Source of the DNA: Simkaniaceae bacterium
GTDB lineage: Bacteria > Chlamydiota > Chlamydiia > Chlamydiales > Simkaniaceae
DNA length: 64,000 nucleotides
Assembly (NCBI GenBank): GCA_018399075.1
Contig: CP073763.1
Location: forward strand, 1,240,001-1,304,000
Direction: 5' to 3'
This document shows positions 1 through 8,019 of this stretch, piece after piece (the first letter of the stretch is position 1; the number at the start of each line of letters is the position of its first letter). Under the pieces are notes generated by a model. The model was given only the letters and a program-made list of their open reading frames with translations. It was not told the DNA's origin and did not search any database. Made by a program: the position numbers and the translations under genes.

Positions 1-2
1 AC

Positions 3-149
3 TTTATCTTCGAAGACTTAAAAGAGATTGAGATCCCTGGTAGAAAGGGGATTATTCAAGCGTACTCACTTGATCCTTACGCGCAAAAAGACCTTCATCA
101 GCTTGAGCTTATTCATGAGCAACATAAGCTATCTGAAGAGCATGAATAA
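3..149 (+). CDS. C-terminal fragment, possible class III adenylate/guanylate cyclase
   Basis: An open frame enters from the left edge and ends at TAA (147-149), giving 48 residues. The stretch FEDLKEIEIPGRKGIIQAYS resembles the tail of class III nucleotide cyclase catalytic domains, which often end with a 'LGEVxVKGRxxPVxVY'-like strand pair. No catalytic residue lies in the visible part, so the call is a weak inference from the tail alone. The charged C-terminus (HEQHKLSEEHE) carries no motif. The next gene starts 69 bases downstream on the same strand. Confidence 0.35.
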   Translation, partial: FIFEDLKEIEIPGRKGIIQAYSLDPYAQKDLHQLELIHEQHKLSEEHE

Positions 150-218
150 AAAAACTTGCGTTTAGTCAGTACTTTTTCTATGAAGGAAAGGAAATGAGTT
201 TCAAGAAGGAATCGTTAA

Positions 219-686
219 ATGAAGCCTCAAAATATTCGCACCATTGTTACCCTTTCTAACTTTGGGTATATCGCGGCATGCATCGTTCTTTATCTAATTG
301 CTCTTTGTATTCTTATCTCTTCTGTTTATGGAATCATAGCAGATATGACTTCAGGGACTTATACTGTCTATAAGCTTCTTGATGAAGTAGGTTTGATTGT
401 TTTCTCGATGGCTGTGATAGATGTTGGCAAATATCTCATGCTTGAAGAAGTGATTCGAAAAGGGCAAAGCGAAAAGCCTCCTGAAGAAACACGTAAAACT
501 CTAACAAAATTTGCGATTATCATTGCCACAGCCCTATCTTTAGAAGGGCTCGTCCTCACCATTGAAGTTGCAAAGCAAGATATAACTAAGATCGGTTATC
601 CGGTGATGGTCCTATTATCAGCCACATTGTTTATTGTGGCGATTGGAGTGTATCAGATGCTGAACTCTCGGGCTGAGAGGAAATAA
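219..686 (+). CDS. Small four-helix membrane protein, function unknown
   Basis: 155 residues, not recognised. Four hydrophobic segments are visible at about 15-40, 53-72, 97-117 and 126-147, with a charged loop (GQSEKPPEETRK) at about 83-93 between helices 2 and 3. This predicts an inner-membrane protein with both ends on one side. An AAGGAA-type ribosome site precedes the ATG. Its last 56 bases overlap the end of the convergent gene on the other strand. It may be cotranscribed with the possible cyclase upstream. No enzymatic motif is visible. Confidence 0.7.
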   Translation: MKPQNIRTIVTLSNFGYIAACIVLYLIALCILISSVYGIIADMTSGTYTVYKLLDEVGLIVFSMAVIDVGKYLMLEEVIRKGQSEKPPEETRKTLTKFAIIIATALSLEGLVLTIEVAKQDITKIGYPVMVLLSATLFIVAIGVYQMLNSRAERK

Positions 687-1296
687 CCTCAACCTTCTCT
701 GGAGCAAAGTTTTCAATAAAGTTTGCAAGCTGATCTTGAACTTGGTTGTGGAGTTCCAATGGATAGGTCATTTCAACCTTATATAGAACATTCCCAACAA
801 GGACGAGTGTTCCAGCAGACTCCATTTGATTTTCCTTAGCAACTGTATAGTGCTCGTAGTCAAGGGCGGGAAATGTTTTAAAATTTCCTTTTTCTGTTCC
901 AACGAGCTCTGATTTACCAAGCTCTTGCATAATGACTTTTAAAGCGCCCCCTAGAACAAGACTATTTCCATACTTTAGCCATCCTTCAGGAAGGGTTGTG
1001 TAACTCACTGAAAAGTGAATATCGCCATCCATTTCGCAAATAAATTCTTTGTAGGGGATAGAGCCGTCACTTCCAGGAATGGGAAGATCTCGACTATTAC
1101 TCTTTGGTTTTTTAGGGAAAGAGGCTGAGAAATTCTCGTCCTTTGGATTAAAATTCACCCACTTTTTAAACTCTACTCCTTTAACAACATGGTGAAAATT
1201 CAGTTTGTGTTGTTGTGGCTTATTTGTATGAGTATAAAAGTAAAACCCGCCAAACCCAACTAACGATATAATTAAAATTAAAATAATCTTCTTCAT
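631..1296 (-). CDS. Secreted or membrane-anchored hypothetical protein
   Basis: 221 residues with an N-terminal hydrophobic stretch (MKKIILILIISLVGFGGFYFY), either an uncleaved signal anchor or a signal peptide; the remainder would be periplasmic. The soluble part starts with a strand pattern (FSASFPKKPK) and has a central SVSYTTLPEGW segment, a layout common to small secreted beta-rich proteins without assigned function. The C-terminus is Ser/Pro-rich. GAGGA seven bases before the ATG supports the start. It overlaps the end of the convergent membrane-protein gene. No family is recognised. Confidence 0.65.
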   Translation of the reverse strand: MKKIILILIISLVGFGGFYFYTHTNKPQQHKLNFHHVVKGVEFKKWVNFNPKDENFSASFPKKPKSNSRDLPIPGSDGSIPYKEFICEMDGDIHFSVSYTTLPEGWLKYGNSLVLGGALKVIMQELGKSELVGTEKGNFKTFPALDYEHYTVAKENQMESAGTLVLVGNVLYKVEMTYPLELHNQVQDQLANFIENFAPEKVEVISSQPESSASDTLQSPQ

Positions 1297-1377
1297 AACT
1301 ATTTCCTCAAAATTTTTAAAAAGAATAATCTATTAATGAATAAGGTTCAACTAAAGCATTTTTTTTAAAAAATATGT

Positions 1378-1785
1378 TTATACCTGATCTTCAGGCCTTT
1401 CCGGAATGATCACAATACCAATGATGTAGGTAATGATAATAGGGAAAAAACCCGTGGGAATAAGGGCAATAATCGTAATAAGGCGGACAATCATAGAATC
1501 TATTTTAAGAGTTTCAGCAATCCCTCCACAAACGCCTGCGATTTTCCTGTCTCTTACAGACCTATAAAGGCGTCGACAGTCATATTGAATATAGGTAGGA
1601 GGACCTAAAGGCATCAACATCCAAGCTATAATGTAAAGGACAACGAGAGGAAGAAAGGCTGTAATCACACAGATAAAAACAGCTAGGAGGCGGATGATTG
1701 TTGGATCCATCCCTAGATACTGCCCAAGGCCTCCACAGACACCAGCAACCTTTTTATCCCATCTATCTCGATATAACCGCTTCAT
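1378..1785 (-). CDS. Tandem PspC-domain membrane protein
   Basis: 135 residues made of two copies of the PspC domain. Repeat 1 (about 1-58) begins LYRDRWDKKVAGVCGGLGQY and repeat 2 (about 72-131) begins LYRSVRDRKIAGVCGGIAET; each has the GVCGG signature followed by a strongly hydrophobic helix. PspC proteins are small envelope-stress or membrane-associated regulators; the PspA/F partners are not in this window. The tandem fusion is less usual than single-domain PspC. No convincing ribosome site precedes the ATG. Confidence 0.85.
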   Translation of the reverse strand: MKRLYRDRWDKKVAGVCGGLGQYLGMDPTIIRLLAVFICVITAFLPLVVLYIIAWMLMPLGPPTYIQYDCRRLYRSVRDRKIAGVCGGIAETLKIDSMIVRLITIIALIPTGFFPIIITYIIGIVIIPERPEDQV

Positions 1786-1809
1786 AATTTTAGTATGATA
1801 AAACGGCTT

Positions 1810-2589
1810 TTAAGTTTCAAATGGAACTGGAGATTTGAAAGACATTTTTTTGTTTGTAACGGGATGGATAAAATCAAGTCCATAGGCATGAAGATGGAGG
1901 CGACTACTTGAGGTATCCCCATATTTTTGATCCCCTAGGATCGGAAACCCTGCAGCAAGGGATTGAGCTCGGATTTGATTCTTTTTCCCTGTTTCCAAAA
2001 TAAACCGAATAGCTGTTGTTTTTCCTCGGCAATTTAATACGGTATAGTGGGTAATTGCAAGATCGCCCCTAGGATGAGGGCGAACAAAGTAGTTTGCATC
2101 CTCTTTTAAGCGGCATCTCCATGTTCCCGACCCTTCTAGTTTGCCTCGTACAATTGCGCGGTATTCTCGATGGATTGAGTGAGTGTGAAATTGTTTTTTA
2201 AGACCCACACGGGCCTCTTCCGTAAGAGCCATTACCATCACACCAGATGTTTCTCGGTCCAAACGATGCACAGGAAAAACCCGGCGAAACTCCTTTTTTA
2301 AAACGCCGTGAACCGTCTCTTCAGTCTGAAAAACTGTAGCAACACTCAAAACCCCTTCTGGCTTATTAACCACAATCAGGTCCCGGTCTTCATAAAGAAC
2401 TTCAATATCAAAATCGAGGAATTTTTTTTTATCTTTAAGAGTAATAACCATACTGTCATTAACTTCAAGATGGGGCTCGACTGACTTTATTCCATCCACA
2501 GCAATTCGACCAGCTTTTATCCATTTTCTTAAGTTAGACTTTGAGCTATCTGGAAATTCAAGGATAAGCCTTTCTAGAAGTTGAGGCAT
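1810..2589 (-). CDS. RluA-family 23S rRNA/tRNA pseudouridine synthase
   Basis: 259 residues, close to the usual length of RluA/RluD-type enzymes. An S4-like RNA-binding segment lies at about 1-50 (RKWIKAGRIAVDG). The catalytic motif HRLDRETSGVMVMA (about 108-121) contains the conserved aspartate D111 that attacks the target uridine. The substrate site cannot be assigned from sequence; RluD-like 23S rRNA modification is the default expectation. The start lies inside the end of the upstream HIT-like gene (16-base overlap), with AAGGAGAG six bases before the ATG, suggesting translational coupling. Confidence 0.88.
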   Translation of the reverse strand: MPQLLERLILEFPDSSKSNLRKWIKAGRIAVDGIKSVEPHLEVNDSMVITLKDKKKFLDFDIEVLYEDRDLIVVNKPEGVLSVATVFQTEETVHGVLKKEFRRVFPVHRLDRETSGVMVMALTEEARVGLKKQFHTHSIHREYRAIVRGKLEGSGTWRCRLKEDANYFVRPHPRGDLAITHYTVLNCRGKTTAIRFILETGKKNQIRAQSLAAGFPILGDQKYGDTSSSRLHLHAYGLDFIHPVTNKKMSFKSPVPFET

Positions 2590-3311
2590 TTTAACTCTCC
2601 TTTATAGTGTTCAACGCTTTTCAGTAGAGCTTCGCCCCTTAAACGCGCGTTATAAAATGGGATCATATTAAAAATGATATTCATAGCAATTTTAAGTCGA
2701 CCATAGATTCCTTCAACCTTATTCTCTACAATAATAAGGTGAAGGTGAAAGTGGAAAACGGTTTGCCCTGCATCAAATCCAGTCTTGCAGAGAAGGTACT
2801 TCTCTCCATTATAGAGATTCCCTACCCGCTTTGCTAGGTCCATAACCTCAAGAAATTCTTTTTTACTGACATCTTTGAATGAATCGCGGTGCTCTTTAGT
2901 AGCAAAAAGGAAATGGTGCTGAGTAATCGGATTATCTGGGTAAAGGATATTGACGTGTTTCCCTTTCCAAATCACTTGGTCTTTTGCGCGATTTTGACAG
3001 AAAAAATCATTGTTTGCTCCGCGCGCATCAATCGGCATACCAGGAGTAAAACGTACACTTTGTTGATAGGGGCGAAGGGGATTTTTTAAGGCATGCTTAA
3101 AAAGAAGAATGAGTTGCCTTCCATAACGGGTTAAAGGATTTCCTGCTTCTTTCACTGGAACAAACTCTAAATAGCCATTGTCTCCCATAAAAAGAAAATT
3201 TTTTCCACCAATAGACTGAAAATAATCATAGATCTTTCCAGCTCCTGATTGATCTATGTTTACTGCTGTTATACCAACTGTTGGAGCGTAAGTTCTAATT
3301 TCTTCAGTCAT
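2574..3311 (-). CDS. HIT-like nucleotide-binding hydrolase/transferase
   Basis: 245 residues. The histidine triad FHFHLHLI (about 186-193) matches the HxHxHxx signature of the HIT superfamily, whose members hydrolyse or transfer nucleotidyl groups. An upstream stretch (about 119-137) with NILYPDNPITQHHFLFATK resembles the core strand leading into the HIT fold. It is longer than a Hint-type protein (about 115 residues), so it may be a divergent Ap4A-phosphorylase or galT-like relative. It is the first gene of a two-gene unit with the RluA-type synthase. Confidence 0.72.
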   Translation of the reverse strand: MTEEIRTYAPTVGITAVNIDQSGAGKIYDYFQSIGGKNFLFMGDNGYLEFVPVKEAGNPLTRYGRQLILLFKHALKNPLRPYQQSVRFTPGMPIDARGANNDFFCQNRAKDQVIWKGKHVNILYPDNPITQHHFLFATKEHRDSFKDVSKKEFLEVMDLAKRVGNLYNGEKYLLCKTGFDAGQTVFHFHLHLIIVENKVEGIYGRLKIAMNIIFNMIPFYNARLRGEALLKSVEHYKGELKCLNF

Positions 3312-3397
3312 TCTAGTTTAATTTTAAATTGATGATGATTGATTTTAACTCAATTTCTCTTTTTGATGAAGGAATAACCATTTTTTAGATGAAAGTT

Positions 3398-3427
3398 TTG
3401 ACAAGAATTTCAACTAAAAAATAAAGT
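3398..3427 (+). promoter_or_regulatory. Candidate sigma70-type promoter for the hsp20 operon
   Basis: A perfect -35 hexamer TTGACA (3398-3403) is followed after 17-18 bases by a weak -10 (ATAAAG/TAAAGT). It lies about 45 bases before the hsp20 start. No CIRCE-type inverted repeat is seen. Confidence 0.4.
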
Positions 3428-3448
3428 AGGATGTCAGGAGGCAAGATT

Positions 3449-3847
3449 ATGTTAAATAAAAAATTCCCTATGGATAATTACTGGGGAAATTTCCCCTTTC
3501 ATTTTGATGACGAGTCAGTTTCTATTGCTTCTCATTCATCAGGACTTAGTGTCTATGAAGAAGGGGATCATATTACTGTTGAAGCTGCTCTGCCTGGGGT
3601 CGAATCTGAGGCTATAGAAGTTTCGCAAACCCATGGTTTTCTTTTAATTGAAGGGGAGAAAAAAGAAGAAGAAACAAAGCGAAAATATTATAGACAAGCG
3701 GTACGTGCTTTTTCCTATCGGGTTCCTCTTCCTGCAAAAGCAGATATGAGTATAGAACCAGAAGCCACTTTTAAAGACGGGGTCATGAAAATCGTTTTTA
3801 AAAAGGGAGAGAACAAGGGAAAGTCGATTCCCATTAAAGAGGAGTAA
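3449..3847 (+). CDS. Small heat shock protein Hsp20/alpha-crystallin
   Basis: 132 residues with an alpha-crystallin domain: DHITVEAALPGVESEAIEVS opens it, LLIEGEKKEEE follows, and the FKDGVMKIVFKK segment is the typical GVL-like strand near the C-terminus. Hsp20 proteins form oligomers that hold unfolding proteins for refolding by ATP-dependent chaperones. I chose the ATG at 3449 over 3431 because AGGAGG (3436-3441) sits seven bases before it. It opens a four-gene operon; its TAA overlaps the next ATG (TAATG). Confidence 0.9.
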   Translation: MLNKKFPMDNYWGNFPFHFDDESVSIASHSSGLSVYEEGDHITVEAALPGVESEAIEVSQTHGFLLIEGEKKEEETKRKYYRQAVRAFSYRVPLPAKADMSIEPEATFKDGVMKIVFKKGENKGKSIPIKEE

Positions 3848-4251
3848 TGAGAAAACTCTTTTTTCTGATCGTTTGTAGTTTTGGAATTCTTTTTGCTGAA
3901 GAGTGCGACTATGCTTTCCAAGGAAAATATTTTATAGCGAGTTACTATGGATGTTCTCAAGAGCCTCTTTTAGATAAAGAGGGACTCCAAAGAGCAATGC
4001 TGATAGCTGCAGAAGCATCAGGTGCAGGGGTTCTGAAATATGTTGATTACCATTTTGATGGGGGTGGGTATACCTTGACTATTCTACTATCTGAGAGTCA
4101 TGCGAGTATTCATACCTATCCTGAACACAATGCTTGTTTTGTCGATCTTTTTACTTGTGGAGAGCGTTGTAGTCATGAAGACTTCAATGAGGTCCTCACA
4201 AACTTTCTAAAACCTGCGGATGCCCATATCCGCTCTATTGAAAGGAACTAA
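3847..4251 (+). CDS. S-adenosylmethionine decarboxylase family protein with a signal peptide
   Basis: 134 residues. The prokaryotic AdoMet decarboxylase core is clear: ESHASIHTYPEH (83-94) carries the self-cleaving serine that becomes the pyruvoyl group (S84) and the processing histidine (H89), and DLFTCGE carries C104. Relative to the Thermotoga enzyme (Ser63, His68, Cys83) every catalytic residue is offset by 21, exactly the length of an N-terminal extension that reads as a signal peptide (MRKLFFLIVCSFGILFAEE). No in-frame ATG, GTG or TTG follows within that stretch, so the leader is part of the protein. AdoMet decarboxylase normally works in the cytoplasm to make the aminopropyl donor for spermidine; no spermidine synthase gene is nearby. 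Export, if real, would move the activity to the periplasm. Confidence 0.85.
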   Translation: MRKLFFLIVCSFGILFAEECDYAFQGKYFIASYYGCSQEPLLDKEGLQRAMLIAAEASGAGVLKYVDYHFDGGGYTLTILLSESHASIHTYPEHNACFVDLFTCGERCSHEDFNEVLTNFLKPADAHIRSIERN

Positions 4252-4252
4252 A

Positions 4253-4759
4253 GTGAAAAAAGTTGTTGCCCTTGTCCATAATCTATTTGATGATTTAGAA
4301 CTCATGTACCCCGTTCTCCGGATGAGAGAAGGGGGGATTGAGGTGATCATTGCTGGTCTCGATAAAGATGCAAGTTATAAAGGAAAAAGTGGGTATCCCT
4401 GCAAAAGTGAGATCCCTTTTAAAGAGCTTCAGTGTGATGATTTTGATGGAGTGTTGATTCCAGGTGGATTTGCGCCTGATAAATTTCGACAGATCCCTGA
4501 GATCTTGACCCTTCTTCAAGAGATGGATCAAGAAAAAAAAATGATCTCCTTTATTTGCCATGGAGCGTGGGTTCCGATCTCAGCCAAAATCCTTAAAGGA
4601 AAAAAAGCAACGGGGACGATCGCTATTAAAGATGACCTTGAAAATGCAGGAGCCATTTGGGTTAATAAGCCCGTTGTGATTGATGGCCACTTAATTAGCT
4701 CTCGTACTCCCGCAGACCTTCCTGAATTTGGAAAAGCAATTGTGGAGTTTTTAAAGTGA
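4253..4759 (+). CDS. DJ-1/PfpI family protein
   Basis: 168 residues. The nucleophile elbow ISFICHGAWVPIS carries the conserved Cys-His pair, and GVLIPGGFAPDKFRQ is the conserved PfpI/DJ-1 turn near the active site. Members are glutamine-amidotransferase-fold proteins with glyoxalase, deglycase, chaperone or peptidase activities, often induced by stress. I chose the GTG at 4253, with AAGGA six bases upstream, over an upstream ATG at 4220 that would overlap the previous gene. The stop overlaps the next start (GTGA), so it is coupled to the pagL-like gene. The pairing with hsp20 supports a stress role. Confidence 0.85.
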   Translation: MKKVVALVHNLFDDLELMYPVLRMREGGIEVIIAGLDKDASYKGKSGYPCKSEIPFKELQCDDFDGVLIPGGFAPDKFRQIPEILTLLQEMDQEKKMISFICHGAWVPISAKILKGKKATGTIAIKDDLENAGAIWVNKPVVIDGHLISSRTPADLPEFGKAIVEFLK

Positions 4760-5256
4760 AAAAGTGGCTCCTCTTCCTTTTATTTCCACTTATCCTTTTT
4801 GCAGAGGAAAAACCTCCAATTGAAGAGGGCAAACTTCTTAATATCGGTATAGGTGTCTTTAATATTGTTCGGAATAAAAAAGCGCTTAATTTTCAGATAG
4901 AATACCGATCTGATTTCCCCTTTTATCGAAACTCTATGCTTTTTTTTCGCCCCCTCATAGGGGTCATGGGAACAGATAAAGGTTCGGGTTATATTTATAC
5001 CGGGATAGCCTTCGATATCTTCTTTACCGAAAGGGTTGTCTTCACTCCTAGCTTTGCCCCAGGGATTTATATCAAAGGAGGAGGAATGGAACTTGGTTTT
5101 CCCTTAGAGTATCGTTCCTCTGCAGAACTCTCCTACCGTTTTAAAAATAAATCTCGCCTTGGGGGAATGTTCTATCACATCTCAAATGCAAGTCTTGGAT
5201 TCAGAAACCCTGGAACTGAATGCCTTGTGTTTTTCTATTCAATTCCTCTCCCTTAA
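4756..5256 (+). CDS. pagL: PagL-like lipid A 3-O-deacylase, outer membrane
   Basis: 166 residues with a signal peptide (about 1-16, ending ILFA before EE). The body is a short beta-barrel pattern of alternating strands ending in an aromatic residue-rich tail. The active-site motif FYHISNAS gives H141 and S143, and E155 in NPGTECL lies twelve residues after the serine, the same spacing as His126/Ser128/Glu140 of the Pseudomonas enzyme. PagL removes the 3-position acyl chain of lipid A and lowers its recognition by host receptors. The start is GTG overlapping the previous stop. Its leader resembles that of the speD-like product. Confidence 0.85.
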   Translation: MKKWLLFLLFPLILFAEEKPPIEEGKLLNIGIGVFNIVRNKKALNFQIEYRSDFPFYRNSMLFFRPLIGVMGTDKGSGYIYTGIAFDIFFTERVVFTPSFAPGIYIKGGGMELGFPLEYRSSAELSYRFKNKSRLGGMFYHISNASLGFRNPGTECLVFFYSIPLP

Positions 5257-5452
5257 CTTTCTAATAATGAATCGTCGAAAAAAACTTTCAAAAACCCTTT
5301 TTTAATAAACTAGCCGTTTGTAAAATAAATATAGGGGACCGACCGATGTATAAACACGGTCTTGATTACCAAGTATAAAATAGCAGAGTGTCAGTGGGAT
5401 AGAAATTCCTAAGCGCTCTAGCCATGCCATTTATTTTTCTGGGGGGAAAAAG

Positions 5453-6421
5453 ATGTCTGAGCAGCCTGTTTTTAAACCAATTCCATTTTGGACAGGGTGC
5501 CATGCACAAACGATTGCAGCATCCTTTCTCTCTTTTGGAAGTAATCCTTCATCCTTAAAGCGTTTCGTCTATCTTTCTGATGGAGATAAGCTCGTGATGG
5601 AAATAACAACCCCGAAAGGATGGAGAGAAGAGGATAAAACAGTCGTTCTTGTTCATGGTCTTTGTGGTTCGCATCGCTCTACTTACATTGTCAGAATGGC
5701 TAGTAAGCTCTATAAAGATGGAGTACGGACGATCAGAATCAATCTTAGGGGCTGTGGAAGCGGAAGGGGTCATGCAAAGAAGATGTACCATTCTGAGTCG
5801 AGTGAGGACGTCTGGGAAGCAATCAAAGAGATCAAACGAGACACACCTCGTTCACCAATTACCATCATTGGCTATTCTCTAGGGGGAAATATCATTTTAA
5901 AAATGGGAGGAGAAAGAGGAGACGAAGCTAAAGGGCTGATTGATAAGATTATCTCTGTTAATCCACCCATTCATGTCGAATCAACAATTGAGCATCTTTC
6001 GAAGAATACCTTTTATGAGCGGTACTTTATGACAGCCCTTCGAGATGATGTTGCTTTTCTCCATGAAAACTTTGATGATTTACCACCCATTCGAATACCG
6101 ACTGAAATGACTCTCCTTGAATTTAATGAATTTTATGTTGCTCCACAATCTGGGTATGACGATGTTCACGAATATTATAACGCCTGTAGTTCCTGCTGGC
6201 TTGTTCATAATATTGCTGTGCCCTGTCATATTCTTTTTGCCCGTGATGATCCTATTGTCGATTGCAATTTACTTAACCATAGTGGCCTTCCCGACAATGT
6301 TGAGGTATTAATCACTGAAAATGGGGGGCACTTAGGCTATTTAGGGGTTCCAGGTAAAAAAGGGGGATTTCACTGGATGGATTCTGTCCTCCTCCAGTGG
6401 GTTTTTGAGGATTGGGAATAG
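5453..6421 (+). CDS. YheT-type alpha/beta hydrolase
   Basis: 322 residues, the usual length of the YheT/ABHD1-3 family. The N-terminal FWTGCHAQT segment is the family hallmark, VVLVHGLCGSH supplies the oxyanion region, GYSLGG (140-145) carries the nucleophile S142, FARDDPIVD contributes the acid and GGHLGYLG the histidine. The family includes carboxylesterases and phospholipase-like enzymes of uncertain physiological substrate. A GGGGGGAAAA run precedes the ATG. About 195 bases separate it from the pagL-like gene, so it probably has its own promoter. Confidence 0.85.
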   Translation: MSEQPVFKPIPFWTGCHAQTIAASFLSFGSNPSSLKRFVYLSDGDKLVMEITTPKGWREEDKTVVLVHGLCGSHRSTYIVRMASKLYKDGVRTIRINLRGCGSGRGHAKKMYHSESSEDVWEAIKEIKRDTPRSPITIIGYSLGGNIILKMGGERGDEAKGLIDKIISVNPPIHVESTIEHLSKNTFYERYFMTALRDDVAFLHENFDDLPPIRIPTEMTLLEFNEFYVAPQSGYDDVHEYYNACSSCWLVHNIAVPCHILFARDDPIVDCNLLNHSGLPDNVEVLITENGGHLGYLGVPGKKGGFHWMDSVLLQWVFEDWE

Positions 6422-6460
6422 GTTTTAATAGTATGCTCCGCCTATTCCCGCTTCTCTTTC

Positions 6461-6868
6461 TTAATACTGATCCTTATGGTCTTTTAGCCAAGTAAGGATA
6501 TCTGCAGATTCATAGAGAGGCTTTCCATTGACCATAAGACAAGGAACTTGTCTTTTCCCCCCTTTACGAACAAGCTCTTTTTCTATATTTTTATCCCGCG
6601 TGTCCTTAGTTGGGATTTTTTTATGCTCTTTTTTCAGATAGTTTGTCACTTTTACGCAGTAGGGACAAGAAGGGCGGATGTAAAGAACAAGATGAGGTCT
6701 CTCAACACCATGACTTGCCATTCTCTCTTTACTCTCATACTCTTCCTCTACGCAAGCAATCATTCCATCATAGAGAGCCAGTAGAGGGCTTAGGGCTTTT
6801 ACATCGCCATCAATCATTACCTCATCATGGTAGGGGGCTTCAGTAATTGCAGGGTCTATATCCATCAT
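6461..6868 (-). CDS. Glutaredoxin-domain protein with N-terminal extension
   Basis: 135 residues. The C-terminal 80 form a glutaredoxin: HLVLYIRPSCPYCVKVTNYL holds the CPYC redox centre, KRQVPCLMVNGKPLYES carries the cis-proline (VP) and glutathione-binding segment, and ADILTWLKDH ends the fold. The first 55 residues (acidic, YDGMIACVEEEYES) are an extra domain not present in ordinary Grx. It would reduce mixed disulfides using glutathione or a thioredoxin-type donor in the cytoplasm. It lies downstream of a lipase-like gene on the same strand. Confidence 0.82.
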   Translation of the reverse strand: MMDIDPAITEAPYHDEVMIDGDVKALSPLLALYDGMIACVEEEYESKERMASHGVERPHLVLYIRPSCPYCVKVTNYLKKEHKKIPTKDTRDKNIEKELVRKGGKRQVPCLMVNGKPLYESADILTWLKDHKDQY

Positions 6869-6889
6869 CTAAATGCTCCTCAAATGTGA

Positions 6890-7954
6890 CTAATTTGGAA
6901 ATAGGAATTTTAACCCAAAATCATATATTACGGAAGAGGTTTGTTGCTGAAGTTTTGAGTAAAACTCCCGTGATTTGGAGTGGTTTTCTCCTTCGAGATC
7001 AACCTCATTAAGATAGCCCCGCGACTCAGCAAAAAGGAGTATTTCATGAGCACGAACGGGGGAGAGGGGTTTTTCTAAGGAAACTTCAAAAATATCACCA
7101 AAAAGCATTCCCAATTTCGAGATAAGATCGCCTCGACATACAAACCCTCTAAAAGCAGGCTTTTCTTCAAGTGCATCCCACTGAAATGTTAATGCTTCTG
7201 GGACGCCAGGAAAATTAAAGGCATAAGAAGATTCATAACTTTCTTGGCTCATCCACTCTGCTTCATGAATCAATGTATAAGCAGCAACAACCCCTCCTAA
7301 GCTATGGCCAATGACCCGCGCCGCACGATTTTCCTTCTTGAGCCATTCATGGATAGGCTTTTGTCCTTTTTCAAAAAGGGTCCAGCCTGGCCCCTTTGGA
7401 TCTAAATCACTGATGATTGAAGCGCGCCCTCCCTCTGTCATAAATGAAAAGTCAGTTCCACGAAAAAGGAGGATTGGGGCGCCCCCACCATCACTCCTTA
7501 CCAACCCAAAAGCGCGAATCTTATTCCAAAGATCAAAAACGCGATCGACCACATGGGTTGTCATCATCATACACCCATCGCTTCCCATAATTGGAAGGGG
7601 AATCGTATGTCCCTGTTTGAGGTTTCGGTAAGCCATAACCTTAGCCATCACTTCAAAAATGGCCCATTCACATAGCCTTGGATTTTCTACATGCTCATAT
7701 ATCTGACGGAGAACTCCTCCGGCCTGTTCGATATCTTTATAACTGGGTGTAACTCTACAAATAATCCCTTTTGAAGCATACCTCTCACGATAGCTCTTAC
7801 CAAAACGGTTAAAAATCTCTGAAGGATTCTCATAAACTTGAGTTCCTCTTTCCTTTTTAAGTTCATAACAACGCGTAGGATACTTAAAAAGCCATGAAAG
7901 AAAAATCTCCCAATACTTAAAGCTCTGTGCAGAAAATGAAAAGTCATCATTCAT
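6890..7954 (-). CDS. Class 3 lipase-like alpha/beta hydrolase
   Basis: 354 residues. LLFRGTD (162-168) and VIGHSLGGVVAA (214-225) match the oxyanion strand and nucleophile elbow (S218) of fungal-type class 3 lipases. A late histidine in the RAHEILLF region could complete the triad, but the acid is not assigned. There is no signal peptide, so if it acts on host lipids it would need a type III or other route. The start codon abuts the T-run of a terminator hairpin, and AAGGGG inside the hairpin stem is the only ribosome-site candidate. Confidence 0.68.
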   Translation of the reverse strand: MNDDFSFSAQSFKYWEIFLSWLFKYPTRCYELKKERGTQVYENPSEIFNRFGKSYRERYASKGIICRVTPSYKDIEQAGGVLRQIYEHVENPRLCEWAIFEVMAKVMAYRNLKQGHTIPLPIMGSDGCMMMTTHVVDRVFDLWNKIRAFGLVRSDGGGAPILLFRGTDFSFMTEGGRASIISDLDPKGPGWTLFEKGQKPIHEWLKKENRAARVIGHSLGGVVAAYTLIHEAEWMSQESYESSYAFNFPGVPEALTFQWDALEEKPAFRGFVCRGDLISKLGMLFGDIFEVSLEKPLSPVRAHEILLFAESRGYLNEVDLEGENHSKSREFYSKLQQQTSSVIYDFGLKFLFPN

Positions 7955-7991
7955 AAAAAAAGACCCCTTATTCGCATAGTAGGAATAGGGG
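7955..7991 (-). terminator. Rho-independent terminator upstream of the lipase-like gene
   Basis: Read on the minus strand: CCCCTATTC, a short loop, then GAATAAGGGG (one bulged base), followed by TCTTTTTTT. It follows the 8020-8628 gene and touches the start of the next gene. Confidence 0.7.
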
Positions 7992-8019
7992 CCCTTCAGG
8001 TCAATGGCAAATTTTTCTA

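Noticed and set aside
5336-5378. Ten-codon open frame (ATG TAT AAA ... TAA) upstream of the YheT-type gene
   Set aside because: Too short to support, without a clear ribosome site, amino acid bias or stem-loop to suggest a leader peptide.
6548-6846. Plus-strand open frames opposite the glutaredoxin gene
   Set aside because: Shadows of the coding strand with no ribosome site or recognised sequence; the glutaredoxin frame has clear motifs.
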